A stretch of 64,000 nt of DNA, from positions 124,001 to 188,000 of the forward strand of contig NZ_JHWD01000001.1 in the NCBI RefSeq assembly GCF_000622225.1, in the 5' to 3' direction. The stretch is from Roseomonas mucosa ATCC BAA-692. GTDB lineage: Bacteria; Pseudomonadota; Alphaproteobacteria; Acetobacterales; Acetobacteraceae. A program made the position numbers and the translations under genes. The stretch's first letter is position 1. Every line of letters begins with the position of its first letter. Shown piece by piece: positions 36,068 to 45,141 of the stretch. Under the pieces are notes generated by a model. It had not been told where the DNA came from, did no database searches, and saw nothing but the letters and a program-made list of their open reading frames with translations.

Positions 36068-37607
36068 TGTCGCCCTGGCCGCGCCGGACGATTTCGACGG
36101 CTGGCGGGCGGCGGCGCGGGCTCTGGTGATCGCCGGCATCGCGCCGGAACGGGTCTCCTGGTCCAGCCCCGCCGATCCGCCCGCCCTGCTGGCCGGGCCG
36201 CCGCCGCCGGAGGCACCGGAGGACGCCCCGGCGCCACGCGTGCCGCGGGGCTTCCCGGACCTGGCCGCCCTGGCGATCCGCCACCGCGATCCGCAGCGCT
36301 TCGCGCTGCTGCACCGGCTGCTGCACCGGCTCCAGGCGGAGCGGGGGCTGCTGGAAGTGGCCTCCGACCCCGATGTGGCGCGCGCCGAGGCCATGGCCCG
36401 CGCGGTGCGGCGGGACGCGCACAAGATGCATGCCTTCGTGCGCTTCCGGGAGATGCGTGTCGCGGAAGGGGCGGATGGCGCCCGCTTCGTCGCCTGGTTC
36501 GAGCCGGGGCACCACATCCTCCGGGCCGAGGCGGGCTTCTTCCGGCGGCGTTTCGCGGCCCTGCGCTGGAGCATCCTGACGCCCTGTGGATCGGCGCACT
36601 GGGAAGGGGCGGAAGGCGGCGAGGTCCGCTTCGGCCCCGGCGCCCGCCGCGCCGATGCCCCGGCCGAGGATGCGGCGGAGGATCTCTGGCGCACCTACTT
36701 CGCCGCCATCTTCAACCCGGCCCGGCTGAAGACCGGCGCGATGCTGGCCGAGATGCCCCGCCGCTACTGGCGCAACCTGCCCGAGGCACGCGACATCCCG
36801 CGCCTGATCGCCGAGGCCCCGGCCCGGGTCGCCGAGATGGTGGAGCGCGGCGCCACCCCGCCCGCCTTGCGCCGGCAGCGGACGGCGCATCTCGTCTCCC
36901 TGCCGGGCGGCCGTTCGGATGGCCTGCACCCGGCGGCGGCTTCGCGCGTTGGAACGCCCGCCATGCCCCATGCCGAAACCCCGACGGACAGCGACGTCCC
37001 CGCCGCCCTCGCCGCTCTGAAGCGCGAGATCGAGACCCGCAACGACCTGCCGGGCTGGTCCGGACAGGCGACGCAACTTGTCTTCGGCGAAGGGCCGCCC
37101 GAGGCCCTGCTGATGTTCGTGGGGGAGCAGCCGGGTGACGAGGAGGACCTCGCCGGCCGGCCCTTCGTCGGCCCGGCCGGGCGGCTCTTCAACCGGGCGA
37201 TGGAGGAAGCGGGCGTCGCGCGGGACGAGGCCTATGTCACCAACGCCGTGAAGCACTTCAAGTTCACCCCGACCGGCAAGCGGCGCCTGCACCAGACGCC
37301 GGATGCGGGGGACATCGCCTATTACCGGCCCTTCCTGGAACGCGAGATCGGCCTGGTGGCACCGCGCCTGCTGGTCACGCTCGGCGCCACCGCGCTGCGC
37401 GCCGTCACCGGCCGCGCCATGCCGGTCACCAAGGTGCGGGGCAATGTGCTCCGCGCGCCGGACGGGCGGCTTTTCTACCCGACCGTCCACCCCTCCTACC
37501 TGCTCCGCATTCCCGATTCCGCCATGAAGGCCCGCGAATACGACCGTTTCGTGGAGGATCTGGCCAAGGCCGCCGCCACCGCCCGCAGCCTGCCCGCCGC
37601 GGCCTGA
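36060..37607 (+). CDS. udgX: DUF4130-UdgX fusion (uracil-DNA glycosylase superfamily)
   Basis: A 515-residue two-domain protein. Residues 1-275 are DUF4130 (for example HKMHAFVRFREMR, WFEPGHHILRAEAGFFRRRF, RYWRNLPEARDIP). Residues 315-505 are a family-4-like uracil-DNA glycosylase. It has VGEQPGDEEDLAGRPFVGPA (354-373), the UdgX hallmark loop KRRLHQTP (407-414) whose His411 is predicted to crosslink to the uracil-site sugar, and HPSYLLR (477-483). UdgX proteins bind uracil-DNA covalently. Unusually, residues 300-515 contain no cysteine, so the four Fe-S ligands typical of UdgX are missing. It is translationally linked to the radical SAM gene. Confidence 0.9.
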   Translation: MHSVALAAPDDFDGWRAAARALVIAGIAPERVSWSSPADPPALLAGPPPPEAPEDAPAPRVPRGFPDLAALAIRHRDPQRFALLHRLLHRLQAERGLLEVASDPDVARAEAMARAVRRDAHKMHAFVRFREMRVAEGADGARFVAWFEPGHHILRAEAGFFRRRFAALRWSILTPCGSAHWEGAEGGEVRFGPGARRADAPAEDAAEDLWRTYFAAIFNPARLKTGAMLAEMPRRYWRNLPEARDIPRLIAEAPARVAEMVERGATPPALRRQRTAHLVSLPGGRSDGLHPAAASRVGTPAMPHAETPTDSDVPAALAALKREIETRNDLPGWSGQATQLVFGEGPPEALLMFVGEQPGDEEDLAGRPFVGPAGRLFNRAMEEAGVARDEAYVTNAVKHFKFTPTGKRRLHQTPDAGDIAYYRPFLEREIGLVAPRLLVTLGATALRAVTGRAMPVTKVRGNVLRAPDGRLFYPTVHPSYLLRIPDSAMKAREYDRFVEDLAKAAATARSLPAAA

Positions 37608-37947
37608 CGCCGCCAGATGAAACGCCGGGACGGGCTGTCCTCCGCAGGCTGACCGTCAGCCCGGAGGTCCGATCCCGCGGCACAGGTCCCAACGCCCTTG
37701 CTTCCCGGACCCGCTTCAAGCTATAGGAATAAAGTCAACACCCCTCACGATGCCACCGGCCTCTGAATGCGCAGCCCGGCCAGCATCCGCTTTCACCGCA
37801 AGGAAGACCCCACCCCCAACCACGCGGATAAAGGGCTAAAATCCTAAAGCCCTAAAATCCTAAAGCCCTGAAAATCCCCGATGGCACGCAGGGCAGACAA
37901 CACCGGACCGTGGTGCCTCCGATGATCCATGCCCTTCGCCCTTGGCA
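37608..37947. other. gene-free region after udgX
   Basis: About 340 bases between convergent genes. No reading frame or clear terminator is seen in the first 200 bases. The part near the OmpA gene is AT-rich and holds the short tandem repeat listed separately. Confidence 0.4.
37836..37877. repeat. 16-base tandem repeat
   Basis: CTAAAATCCTAAAGCC occurs twice in perfect tandem (37836-37851, 37852-37867) and is followed by a partial, diverged third copy (CTGAAAATCC). It is AT-rich in a GC-rich genome and lies about 70 bases beyond the OmpA gene stop. Confidence 0.8.
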
Positions 37948-38784
37948 TCAGGGGGCCGGTTTCGGAGCCTCGGTGGTGCCGGGCTGGTCGGGCTTCTTCT
38001 CGTCCGCCGGGGGCCTGGCGCCGTCGCCTGCGGCGGCAGGCGGGGTGGCGGCCGGCTTCTCGCTTTCCGGATGGCTCTCCGGCGATCCGGGTTTCGGCCC
38101 GGCGGCGGGCTTCGGCGCCTCCTGCTTCTCCGCAGGCGGCTTCGCTGGCGCGGCGGCCGGCGGCGAGGCCGGGGCATCCGGCGCGGCGGGCTGGGCAGCC
38201 GAGGGCTGGGACGCGGGCGGCCGGGAATCGGCGGGCGGCGCGGCCGGGGTCTCGGGCTTCGCCGGAGACTTCGTTTGGGGCGCCGTCTGGGGCGCTGTCT
38301 GGGGCTTCGGCGCCGGTTCGGGCGTGGGCGCGCGGGCCGGCAGCACCACGATGGTGACGTTGCGCTGGTTGCGGTTCTCGGTGCTGCGGCTGAATCCGGC
38401 GACGCGGGCCTCGGTGCGCAGGCGCGCGGCGGGGATGCCGTATTGCGCCGTCAGAGCCTCCGCCACCGCCCGCGCGCGGCTGGCCGCGAGCCGGACATTG
38501 CTGGTCTGGCCGCCCTCCCGGTCGCTGTGGCCCAGCACGCAGACATCGCGGTCCGGTTCCGCCTTGATCAGCCGGGCGGCGGCGGCGAGGCCGCTGCGCG
38601 CCGCATCCGTGACCTGGGCATTGCCGGAGTGGAAGGGGATGGCGAAGACATCGTCCTCCAGCCGTTCCGCCCCGACGCAGCTGAAGTCCCGCCGCGGGGC
38701 CTGGGCGGCGCCCTGGGCGGAGGCCAATGCGAGGATCGCGGGGGCGAGGATCGCGGCCAGCAGGCCGTGCAGCAGCGGGAGCAT
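37948..38784 (-). CDS. OmpA-domain protein with Pro/Ala-rich tail
   Basis: A 278-residue exported protein. A signal-like start (LLAAILAPAILALASAQGAA) is followed by an OmpA/MotB-type peptidoglycan-binding domain at about 45-150, with CVLGHSDREGGQTSNVRLAA and SRARAVAEAL. The remaining 125 residues are a disordered Pro/Ala/Lys tail. OmpA domains usually sit at the C-terminus, so the order here is unusual. ATG 38784 shares one base with the stop of the JmjC gene, indicating coupling. It is probably periplasmic and could tether the wall to another protein. Confidence 0.78.
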   Translation of the reverse strand: MLPLLHGLLAAILAPAILALASAQGAAQAPRRDFSCVGAERLEDDVFAIPFHSGNAQVTDAARSGLAAAARLIKAEPDRDVCVLGHSDREGGQTSNVRLAASRARAVAEALTAQYGIPAARLRTEARVAGFSRSTENRNQRNVTIVVLPARAPTPEPAPKPQTAPQTAPQTKSPAKPETPAAPPADSRPPASQPSAAQPAAPDAPASPPAAAPAKPPAEKQEAPKPAAGPKPGSPESHPESEKPAATPPAAAGDGARPPADEKKPDQPGTTEAPKPAP

Positions 38785-40019
38785 CACGAGGCCGCCTGGG
38801 CGAGCAGCCCGGCCCCGGCGAGGCGCTGGAGGAAGCCGGCGGCATCCACGCCCGGATGCGCCCTGCTGAGCCCGGCCTCGTCCACCTCCCGCCGCGACAG
38901 GACCCAGCCGGCGGCCTCGGCCTCGGCGGGGGACAGGGGCAGGGTGCCGGCGCCGGTCTTCAGCAGCCATTCGCTGCCGCGCCGCACGGGCTTGGCGCCC
39001 TCGGCCACGACGCGGAAGCCGCCTTCGCCCGTTTCCTCCGGGGGGGTGCCCTCCGCCTCCGGCACGGCCAGGCCCCGCGTGGCGAGGAGGTTGTTGCCGC
39101 CGCGGTGGAAGCGGTGCTCGGCGACGAGGCGGCCCAGCATCTCCAGCACCCGCGGCTCGCGGCAGTATTCCGACAGGCGCGTGCCGAGCTGCCCGGCGCG
39201 GGTGGTGAGCGCGAACTGTGTGGCGGGGGTGCCGTCCTGGCGGGGCAGAGGCTGGCGGAAGAGCGGGTCCTGGATGGCGCGCTCGAAGAGCATCGACAGC
39301 AGGTCCAGGCCAAGCGGCGCGTTGGCGCCATAGGCGACATGGACGGAGGTGTCGGCCTCGGTGATGGCGTCGTGATACCAGCCGCGCGGCAAGTACAGCA
39401 GGTCGCCGGCCTTCAGCACCACCTTCTCGCGCAGCGGGCCCTTGGCCTGCTCGTGGTGCGCCTGGCCGAGCGAACGGAAGGAGGGATGGCTGATCGGCCA
39501 TTCCGCCCGGTTGGCCCAGATGTTCCAGACCTTCTCGCCCTCGACCTGCACGGCCCAGACGTCGTGCGTGTCGAAATGGGCGGGGAAGGCCTTGTGCTGG
39601 CGGAAGGAGATATAGACGTTGGCCTGCGCCTTGCCGAGCCCGGCATCCTCCAGCGCATCGCTCACCGAGGCGAGGCCGGGGCTCAGGCTGTCCACGTCGT
39701 TCATCACGACCGAGGCCCCGCGCGCCACCCATTCGCGCAGCTTGCGGGAATCGGGCTGCTGCACCGGCTGGCCGTCGCGGCCGGTGGCGCGGATGCAATA
39801 GGCCTCCGCCGGCACCGCCTGAGTGTCCATCATCAGGCGCAGCGAATGGCTGGACCAGATATGGGTCATGTCCAGCAGCCGGTCGATCGCGCGCCAGGAC
39901 AGGATGGCGGCGAACTTCGCCGCCCCGCCCGGGATGTGCAGCGGCTGCCGGTCGTGGAACTCGGCGAAGAAGCGTTCCGGCGTGACCGGCGACAGCAGGT
40001 CGGAGAGCGACAGGGCCAT
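38784..40019 (-). CDS. JmjC/cupin-fold oxygenase (ribosomal oxygenase-like)
   Basis: A 411-residue Fe(II)/2-oxoglutarate-dependent oxygenase of the JmjC/cupin_4 type. The iron triad is readable as H148 and D150 in AHFDTHDVWAVQVEGEKVW and H216 in LYLPRGWYHDA. Bacterial members such as YcfD hydroxylate ribosomal protein L16; the target here is unknown. ATG 40019 fits the family N-terminus (ERFFAEFHDRQPLHIPGG). The longer open frame to 40118 lacks features. It is co-transcribed with the OmpA-domain gene, and divergent from NAD-glutamate dehydrogenase. Confidence 0.83.
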   Translation of the reverse strand: MALSLSDLLSPVTPERFFAEFHDRQPLHIPGGAAKFAAILSWRAIDRLLDMTHIWSSHSLRLMMDTQAVPAEAYCIRATGRDGQPVQQPDSRKLREWVARGASVVMNDVDSLSPGLASVSDALEDAGLGKAQANVYISFRQHKAFPAHFDTHDVWAVQVEGEKVWNIWANRAEWPISHPSFRSLGQAHHEQAKGPLREKVVLKAGDLLYLPRGWYHDAITEADTSVHVAYGANAPLGLDLLSMLFERAIQDPLFRQPLPRQDGTPATQFALTTRAGQLGTRLSEYCREPRVLEMLGRLVAEHRFHRGGNNLLATRGLAVPEAEGTPPEETGEGGFRVVAEGAKPVRRGSEWLLKTGAGTLPLSPAEAEAAGWVLSRREVDEAGLSRAHPGVDAAGFLQRLAGAGLLAQAAS

Positions 40020-40310
40020 GGCGCGCAGCCTAGCCGAGGGCCGGGCGGCCGTCATCGCCGCCCCCGGGGCCGTCACCCTGTGCGGCGCGCATCGCCGGCA
40101 TCTGTGGCGCGGTTGCATCGGAAGGGCGTCCTGCTACCGGTGGACCGGGGCCAGCGGAGCGGTGGGGAACGGTGCGCGGAAGCGTCACGGGCGCGTGCCT
40201 TGCGTCCCCAGGACAGGGCGCCGATACCAACGGGGACGCCAGGAACCGCCCTGTGCAACCGGACCGCAGCAAGCAGGCCGGAGGCAGGGCAGAGCACAAG
40301 GACAAGGACC
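40020..40310. other. divergent promoter region between the JmjC gene and NAD-GDH
   Basis: About 290 GC-rich bases. GCGTCCCC (40202-40209) and GGGGACGC (40232-40239) form an 8-base inverted repeat. No convincing -10/-35 and no coding frame with a ribosome site are seen apart from the GDH start itself. Confidence 0.35.
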
Positions 40311-43300
40311 ATGCCGCAGGACGCCAGCCCCGCCGGACGTGGAGTGGAACAGGAAGCCGGCCGGCAGACAGGGGCCGGGACGGGGCCGGACCGGCTGCGG
40401 GAGGAGATCCTCGGCGCCGCCGGGGAGGCGGCGCGGCGGCTGGCGCCGGCCCTGCCGGAAGACCTGCCGGTGCTGCTGCGCCATCTCTTCGAGGCCCTGC
40501 CGACCGCCGAGCTGGCGGCCGAATCGCCCGAGGCGCTGGCCGCGGCGGCGATCTCGCTCTGGTCCCTGGCCTCCGAGCGGCGGCCCGCCGAGGCGAAGCT
40601 GCGGCTGCAGCCGCCGGGGCCGGGGCGCGGCGGCGCGCTGCTGGAGATCGTGACGGACGACATGCCCTTTCTGGTGGACAGCGCCATGGCGGCGCTGACC
40701 CTGTCGGGGCGCACGGTGCGGCGGCTGCTGCACCCGGTGATGACGGTGCGGCGCGATGCCGGGGGGCGGCTGCTGGGCTTCGGCCCGCAGGAGCCGGCCG
40801 AGAGCATGATGCGCATCGAGATCTCGCCCGCCCCGGCGCGGCTGCTGGGCGAGGATGCCGCCCCGCCGGAGGACTGGCCCGGGGTGGAGGCCACGCTGCG
40901 GCGGACGCTGGCCGACCTGCGCCAGGCCGTGTCCGACTATCCCGCCATGCGGGCGCAGCTCCGCCTCGCGGCGCAGGACGTGGCCGGGGCGCCCTCGGGG
41001 GCGGAGGCCAGCGACTTCCTGCGCTGGCTCGACGAGGACAACTTCGTGCTGCTCGGCCATCGCCGGCTGCGGCTGGAGGCCCCGGACGGGGCCGTGTCGG
41101 GCGGAACGACGCCCGCCGGGACGCGGGAGGATGAGGGGCTGGGGCTGCTGCGCGACCCGGCCCTGCCGGTCTTCGACGCCCTGCCCCCCCTGCCGGAAGG
41201 CGAGGCGGCACGGGCCGCGATCCCCGCCCTGACCGTGGCCAAGGCCGGGACGCGGGCGCGGGTCCACCGGCCGGTGCATCTCGACCTGATCCTGACGCCG
41301 GTGGTGCTGGAGGGGCGGGTCGTGGCCGTCCACGGCTTCCTGGGCCTCTTCGCGGCCACGGCCTACAACCGCAACCCGCGTTCCATCCCCTGGCTCTCCT
41401 CCAAGGTGCAGCGGATCCTCGATGCCGCCGGGGCCATGCCGGAAAGCCATGACGAGCGGGCGCTGCGCTTCATCCTCGATACCTGGCCGCGCGACGAGCT
41501 GTTCCAGGCCGGCGAGGCGGAGATCCTGGCGGCGGCGCGGCGGGTGCTGGACCTGCAGCTGCGGCCGCGCCCGGCACTGATGCTGCGGCGCGATCCCTCC
41601 GGGCGCTCGGTGGCCGCCATCGCCTGGCTGCCGCGCGACACCTTCGACACGCGGCTGCGCGAGCGGGTGGGGCGGCTGCTGGCCGCCGCCTTCGACGGGC
41701 GGCTCGCCTCGGTCAGCGTGGCGCTGGGCGACGGGCCGCTGGCGCGGGTCCACTACATCATCGCGACCACAGCCGGTGCCGTCCCCCAGGTGGACGACGC
41801 GGTGCTGGAGGCGGCCATGACACAGGCCGCGCGCTCCTTCGCCGACCGGCTGGGCGATGCCCTGGCGCGCGACCGGGGAGAGGACGAGGCGGCGCGGCTG
41901 CTCGCCCGCTGGGCCGAGGGCTTCCCGCCCGCCTATCGCGAGGAGACGCCGGCGGCGCTGGCGGTGGCCGACCTGCGGCTGGCGGAGGAGGCGATCGGCC
42001 AGGGGCGGCTGGCGGCGCGGATCGAGCGCGCGCCGGGCGATGACGGGCGGCGGCTGACGCTGCGGCTGGTGCGGCCGGGCGGGCCGCTGCCGCTGGCCGA
42101 TGCGCTGCCGCTCTTCGAGGCGCTGGACCTGCGCGCGCTGGAGGAGGTGCCGCACCGGCTGAGCCCGGCGGGCGCCTCGCCGGCGGTGCTGCATGTCTTC
42201 ACGCTGGAGGCCGGCTGCGAGGCGCGTCCGGAGCGTTTCCCGGCACTGCTGGCGGCGCTGGAGGCGCTGCTGACCGGCCGGGCCGAGGCGGACGGCTTCA
42301 ACCGGCTGGTGCTGCGCGCCGGGCTGGACTGGCGGGAATGCTGGCTGCTGCGGGCGATGTTCCGCTGGCTGAAGCAGGTGGGCTTCGCCTTCAGCCAGGA
42401 GGCGGTGACCGGCGCGCTGGCGGCGCAGCCGGAGGCGGCGCGGCTGCTGGTGGACCTGTTCAACGCCCGCTTCGATCCCGCGCGGCCGCGCGACGAGGCG
42501 GCCGAGGCGGCGCTCGCGCGGCGCTGGGACGCGCTGCTGGAGGCGAATGCGGACCCGGACGCGGACCGCATCTTCACCCGGCTGCGGCGCCTGCTGGATG
42601 CGGTGCTGCGCACCAACTACTTCCAGGAACGCGACCGCCTGGTGCTGAAGATCGACAGCGCCGCGGCGGGCGAGATGCCGCTGCCGCGGCCCTGGCGCGA
42701 GATCTTCGTGCATGCCGCGGCGATGGAGGGCTGCCACCTGCGCGCCGGCCCCGTGGCGCGCGGCGGCATCCGCTGGAGCGACCGGCGCGAGGATTTCCGC
42801 ACCGAGATCCTGGGCCTGATGAAGGCGCAGCGGCTGAAGAACGTGGTGATCGTGCCGACCGGCGCGAAGGGCGGCTTCGTGCTCAAGGGCGCGGTGCCCA
42901 CCGACCGCGAGGGCTTCATGGCGGCGGGGCAGGCGGCCTATCGCCAGCTCGTGCGCGGCATGCTCGACGTCACCGACAACTACGGCGCCGATGGCGCGGT
43001 GGTGGTACCGGACCGGGTGGTGCGGCGGGACGGCGACGATCCCTATATCGTCGCCGCCGCCGACAAGGGCACGGCCACCTTCTCCGACATCGCCAACGGC
43101 ATCTCGGCGGAATACGGCTTCTGGCTCGGCGATGCCTTCGCCTCGGGCGGCTCGCAGGGATACGACCACAAGGCGATGGGCATCACCGCCAAGGGCGCCT
43201 GGGTGATGATCGCCCGGCATTTCCGCGAGATGGGGCACGACATCCAGGCCGAGCCCTTCACCGTGGCCGGCGTCGGCGACATGAGCGGCGACGTCTTCGG

Positions 43301-45059
43301 CAACGGGCTGCTGGTGTCGCGCAAAACGCGTCTGGTGGCGGCCTTCGACCACCGCCACATCTTCCTCGACCCTGACCCCGACCTGGAGGCGTCCTACGAC
43401 GAGCGCGAGCGGCTGTTCCGCCTGCCGCGTTCCTCCTGGGCGGATTACGAGGCGCGGCGGATCAGCGAGGGCGGCGGCGTCTTCCCGCGCAACGCCAAGT
43501 TCCTGCCGCTGAGCCCGCAGGCGCAGAAGCTGCTGGGCATCGCGAAGGACCGTGCCGAGCCGGCCGAGGTGATGAAGGCGATCCTGACGCTGGACGTGGA
43601 CCTGCTCTATTTCGGCGGCATCGGCACCTATGTGAAAGGCTCCGGCGAGACCCAGGCGGAGGCGGGCGACCGCGCCAACGACGCGCTGCGCGTCAACGGC
43701 AACCAGCTGCGCGCCCGCGTGCTGGGGGAGGGCGCCAATCTCGGCATCACCCAGGCAGGGCGGATCGAGGCGGCGCGCGCCCATGGGGATAGACCCGGCG
43801 TGCGGCTGAACACCGACGCGCTGGACAATTCCGCCGGCGTCAGCACCTCCGACCACGAGGTGAACATCAAGATCCTGCTGGCCGATGCCACCGCCTCCGG
43901 CGCGCTGACCATGCAGGGGCGCGACGCGCTGCTGGCGGAGATGACCGGCGAGCTGGCAGGGCAGGTGCTGGCCGACAATGTCGAGCAGTCGCTCGCCGTC
44001 AGCCTGGAGGAAGCGGCGGGTGCCGATGCGCTGCCGGCGCATGCGCTGCTGATGACACGGCTGGAATCCGCCGGGCTGCTGGACCGCGCCGTGGCGGGCC
44101 TGCCGGATGCGGCGGCGATGGCGGCGCGGATCGCCGCCGGGGATGCGCTGACGCGGCCGGAGATCGCGGCGTTGCTGCCGGTGGCCAAGCTCTGGCTGAC
44201 GGATGCCATCGAGGCCAGCGAGCTGCCGGACGACCCGGCGCTGCGGCCGCTGCTGGTGGAATATTTCCCGACGCCGCTGCGCCGGCGCTTCTCCGCCGAG
44301 GCGCAGCGGCACCGGCTGCGGCGCGAGCTGATCGCGACGGTGCTGGGCAACCTGGTCGCCAACCGGATCGGCCCGGCGGGGCTGGCGCGGCTGACGGCGG
44401 AATCCGACCCGGCCACCGCGGCGCGGGCGGCCTGGCTGGCGGGCGCGCTGTTCCGCATCGACGCGGCGGCGGATGCCATCGACCGTTCCGCCGCCCCCTG
44501 GCCGCGGCGGCGCGACGCGCTGCTGGCGCTGCGAACCCTGCAGGAGACGGCGGCGCGCGGGCTGCTCACCGGCCGCGAGATGCGCCGGCCGCTGGACGAG
44601 GCGCTGGACGGGCTGCTGCCCGGCACGGCGGCGCTGGTGGCGGCGGTGCCGGCGGGGGAGGTGGACCCGCTGCTGCCGCCCGAGCCCGCGCGGCTGGTGG
44701 CGGCCGCCCCGGCGCTGCTGCCGGCACTCGGCGTGCTGCGATTGGCGGCCGCCGCCGGGGCCGCGCCGGGCGAGGCCGCCCGGGCGTGGGCCGAGGCGGG
44801 GCGGCGCATGGGGCTGGACGCGCTGCGCGGCGCCGCCCAGTCGGCCCCGGCGGGCGGGGCCTTCGGCGCCCGGGCGCGGGCGGCGCTGCTGGACGAGCTG
44901 GACGGGTTGCAGGCCCGCTTCGCCCGCGTGCTGCTGGAAGGGCGCGACCCGGCGGCGGGCGCGGAGGCGGCACTGACCACGGCGCGCGAGGCGGCCTCGG
45001 TGCCGGACCTCGCCGCCGTGACGGTGGCACTGCGGGTGCTGGCGCGGCTGCCGGGGTGA
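40311..45059 (+). CDS. NAD-specific glutamate dehydrogenase, large (about 1,600-residue) type
   Basis: Oxidatively deaminates glutamate to 2-oxoglutarate and ammonia; this large class is catabolic and NAD-linked. The 1,582-residue protein has a long N-terminal regulatory part (for example DMPFLVDSAMAALTLSGRTV, RNPRSIPWLSSKVQRILDAA). The central catalytic domain contains GPVARGGIRWSDRREDFRTE followed by NVVIVPTGAKGGFVLKG, with later GDMSGDVFGNGLL and GEGANLGITQAGRIE. All fit the family described from Streptomyces and Pseudomonas. ATG 40311 is preceded by AAGGACAAGGACC; the open frame extends far upstream but only over the antisense of the JmjC gene. Confidence 0.93.
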   Translation: MPQDASPAGRGVEQEAGRQTGAGTGPDRLREEILGAAGEAARRLAPALPEDLPVLLRHLFEALPTAELAAESPEALAAAAISLWSLASERRPAEAKLRLQPPGPGRGGALLEIVTDDMPFLVDSAMAALTLSGRTVRRLLHPVMTVRRDAGGRLLGFGPQEPAESMMRIEISPAPARLLGEDAAPPEDWPGVEATLRRTLADLRQAVSDYPAMRAQLRLAAQDVAGAPSGAEASDFLRWLDEDNFVLLGHRRLRLEAPDGAVSGGTTPAGTREDEGLGLLRDPALPVFDALPPLPEGEAARAAIPALTVAKAGTRARVHRPVHLDLILTPVVLEGRVVAVHGFLGLFAATAYNRNPRSIPWLSSKVQRILDAAGAMPESHDERALRFILDTWPRDELFQAGEAEILAAARRVLDLQLRPRPALMLRRDPSGRSVAAIAWLPRDTFDTRLRERVGRLLAAAFDGRLASVSVALGDGPLARVHYIIATTAGAVPQVDDAVLEAAMTQAARSFADRLGDALARDRGEDEAARLLARWAEGFPPAYREETPAALAVADLRLAEEAIGQGRLAARIERAPGDDGRRLTLRLVRPGGPLPLADALPLFEALDLRALEEVPHRLSPAGASPAVLHVFTLEAGCEARPERFPALLAALEALLTGRAEADGFNRLVLRAGLDWRECWLLRAMFRWLKQVGFAFSQEAVTGALAAQPEAARLLVDLFNARFDPARPRDEAAEAALARRWDALLEANADPDADRIFTRLRRLLDAVLRTNYFQERDRLVLKIDSAAAGEMPLPRPWREIFVHAAAMEGCHLRAGPVARGGIRWSDRREDFRTEILGLMKAQRLKNVVIVPTGAKGGFVLKGAVPTDREGFMAAGQAAYRQLVRGMLDVTDNYGADGAVVVPDRVVRRDGDDPYIVAAADKGTATFSDIANGISAEYGFWLGDAFASGGSQGYDHKAMGITAKGAWVMIARHFREMGHDIQAEPFTVAGVGDMSGDVFGNGLLVSRKTRLVAAFDHRHIFLDPDPDLEASYDERERLFRLPRSSWADYEARRISEGGGVFPRNAKFLPLSPQAQKLLGIAKDRAEPAEVMKAILTLDVDLLYFGGIGTYVKGSGETQAEAGDRANDALRVNGNQLRARVLGEGANLGITQAGRIEAARAHGDRPGVRLNTDALDNSAGVSTSDHEVNIKILLADATASGALTMQGRDALLAEMTGELAGQVLADNVEQSLAVSLEEAAGADALPAHALLMTRLESAGLLDRAVAGLPDAAAMAARIAAGDALTRPEIAALLPVAKLWLTDAIEASELPDDPALRPLLVEYFPTPLRRRFSAEAQRHRLRRELIATVLGNLVANRIGPAGLARLTAESDPATAARAAWLAGALFRIDAAADAIDRSAAPWPRRRDALLALRTLQETAARGLLTGREMRRPLDEALDGLLPGTAALVAAVPAGEVDPLLPPEPARLVAAAPALLPALGVLRLAAAAGAAPGEAARAWAEAGRRMGLDALRGAAQSAPAGGAFGARARAALLDELDGLQARFARVLLEGRDPAAGAEAALTTAREAASVPDLAAVTVALRVLARLPG

Positions 45060-45141
45060 GGCGGGACGGGGAGGGGCGGCGCCTGTCCCTCCTCCGTCCC
45101 CGGGTGATGCCCGCGAGGGGCGGGCGGAGAGGGGAAGTGGA

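Noticed and set aside
38727-40310. Extended N-terminus for NAD-glutamate dehydrogenase
   Set aside because: The extra 528 residues are antisense to the JmjC gene; the ATG at 40311 has a ribosome site and matches family length.
40185-44312. 1,375-residue minus-strand open frame
   Set aside because: It is antisense to NAD-glutamate dehydrogenase and made of His/Gln/Arg-rich low-complexity sequence.
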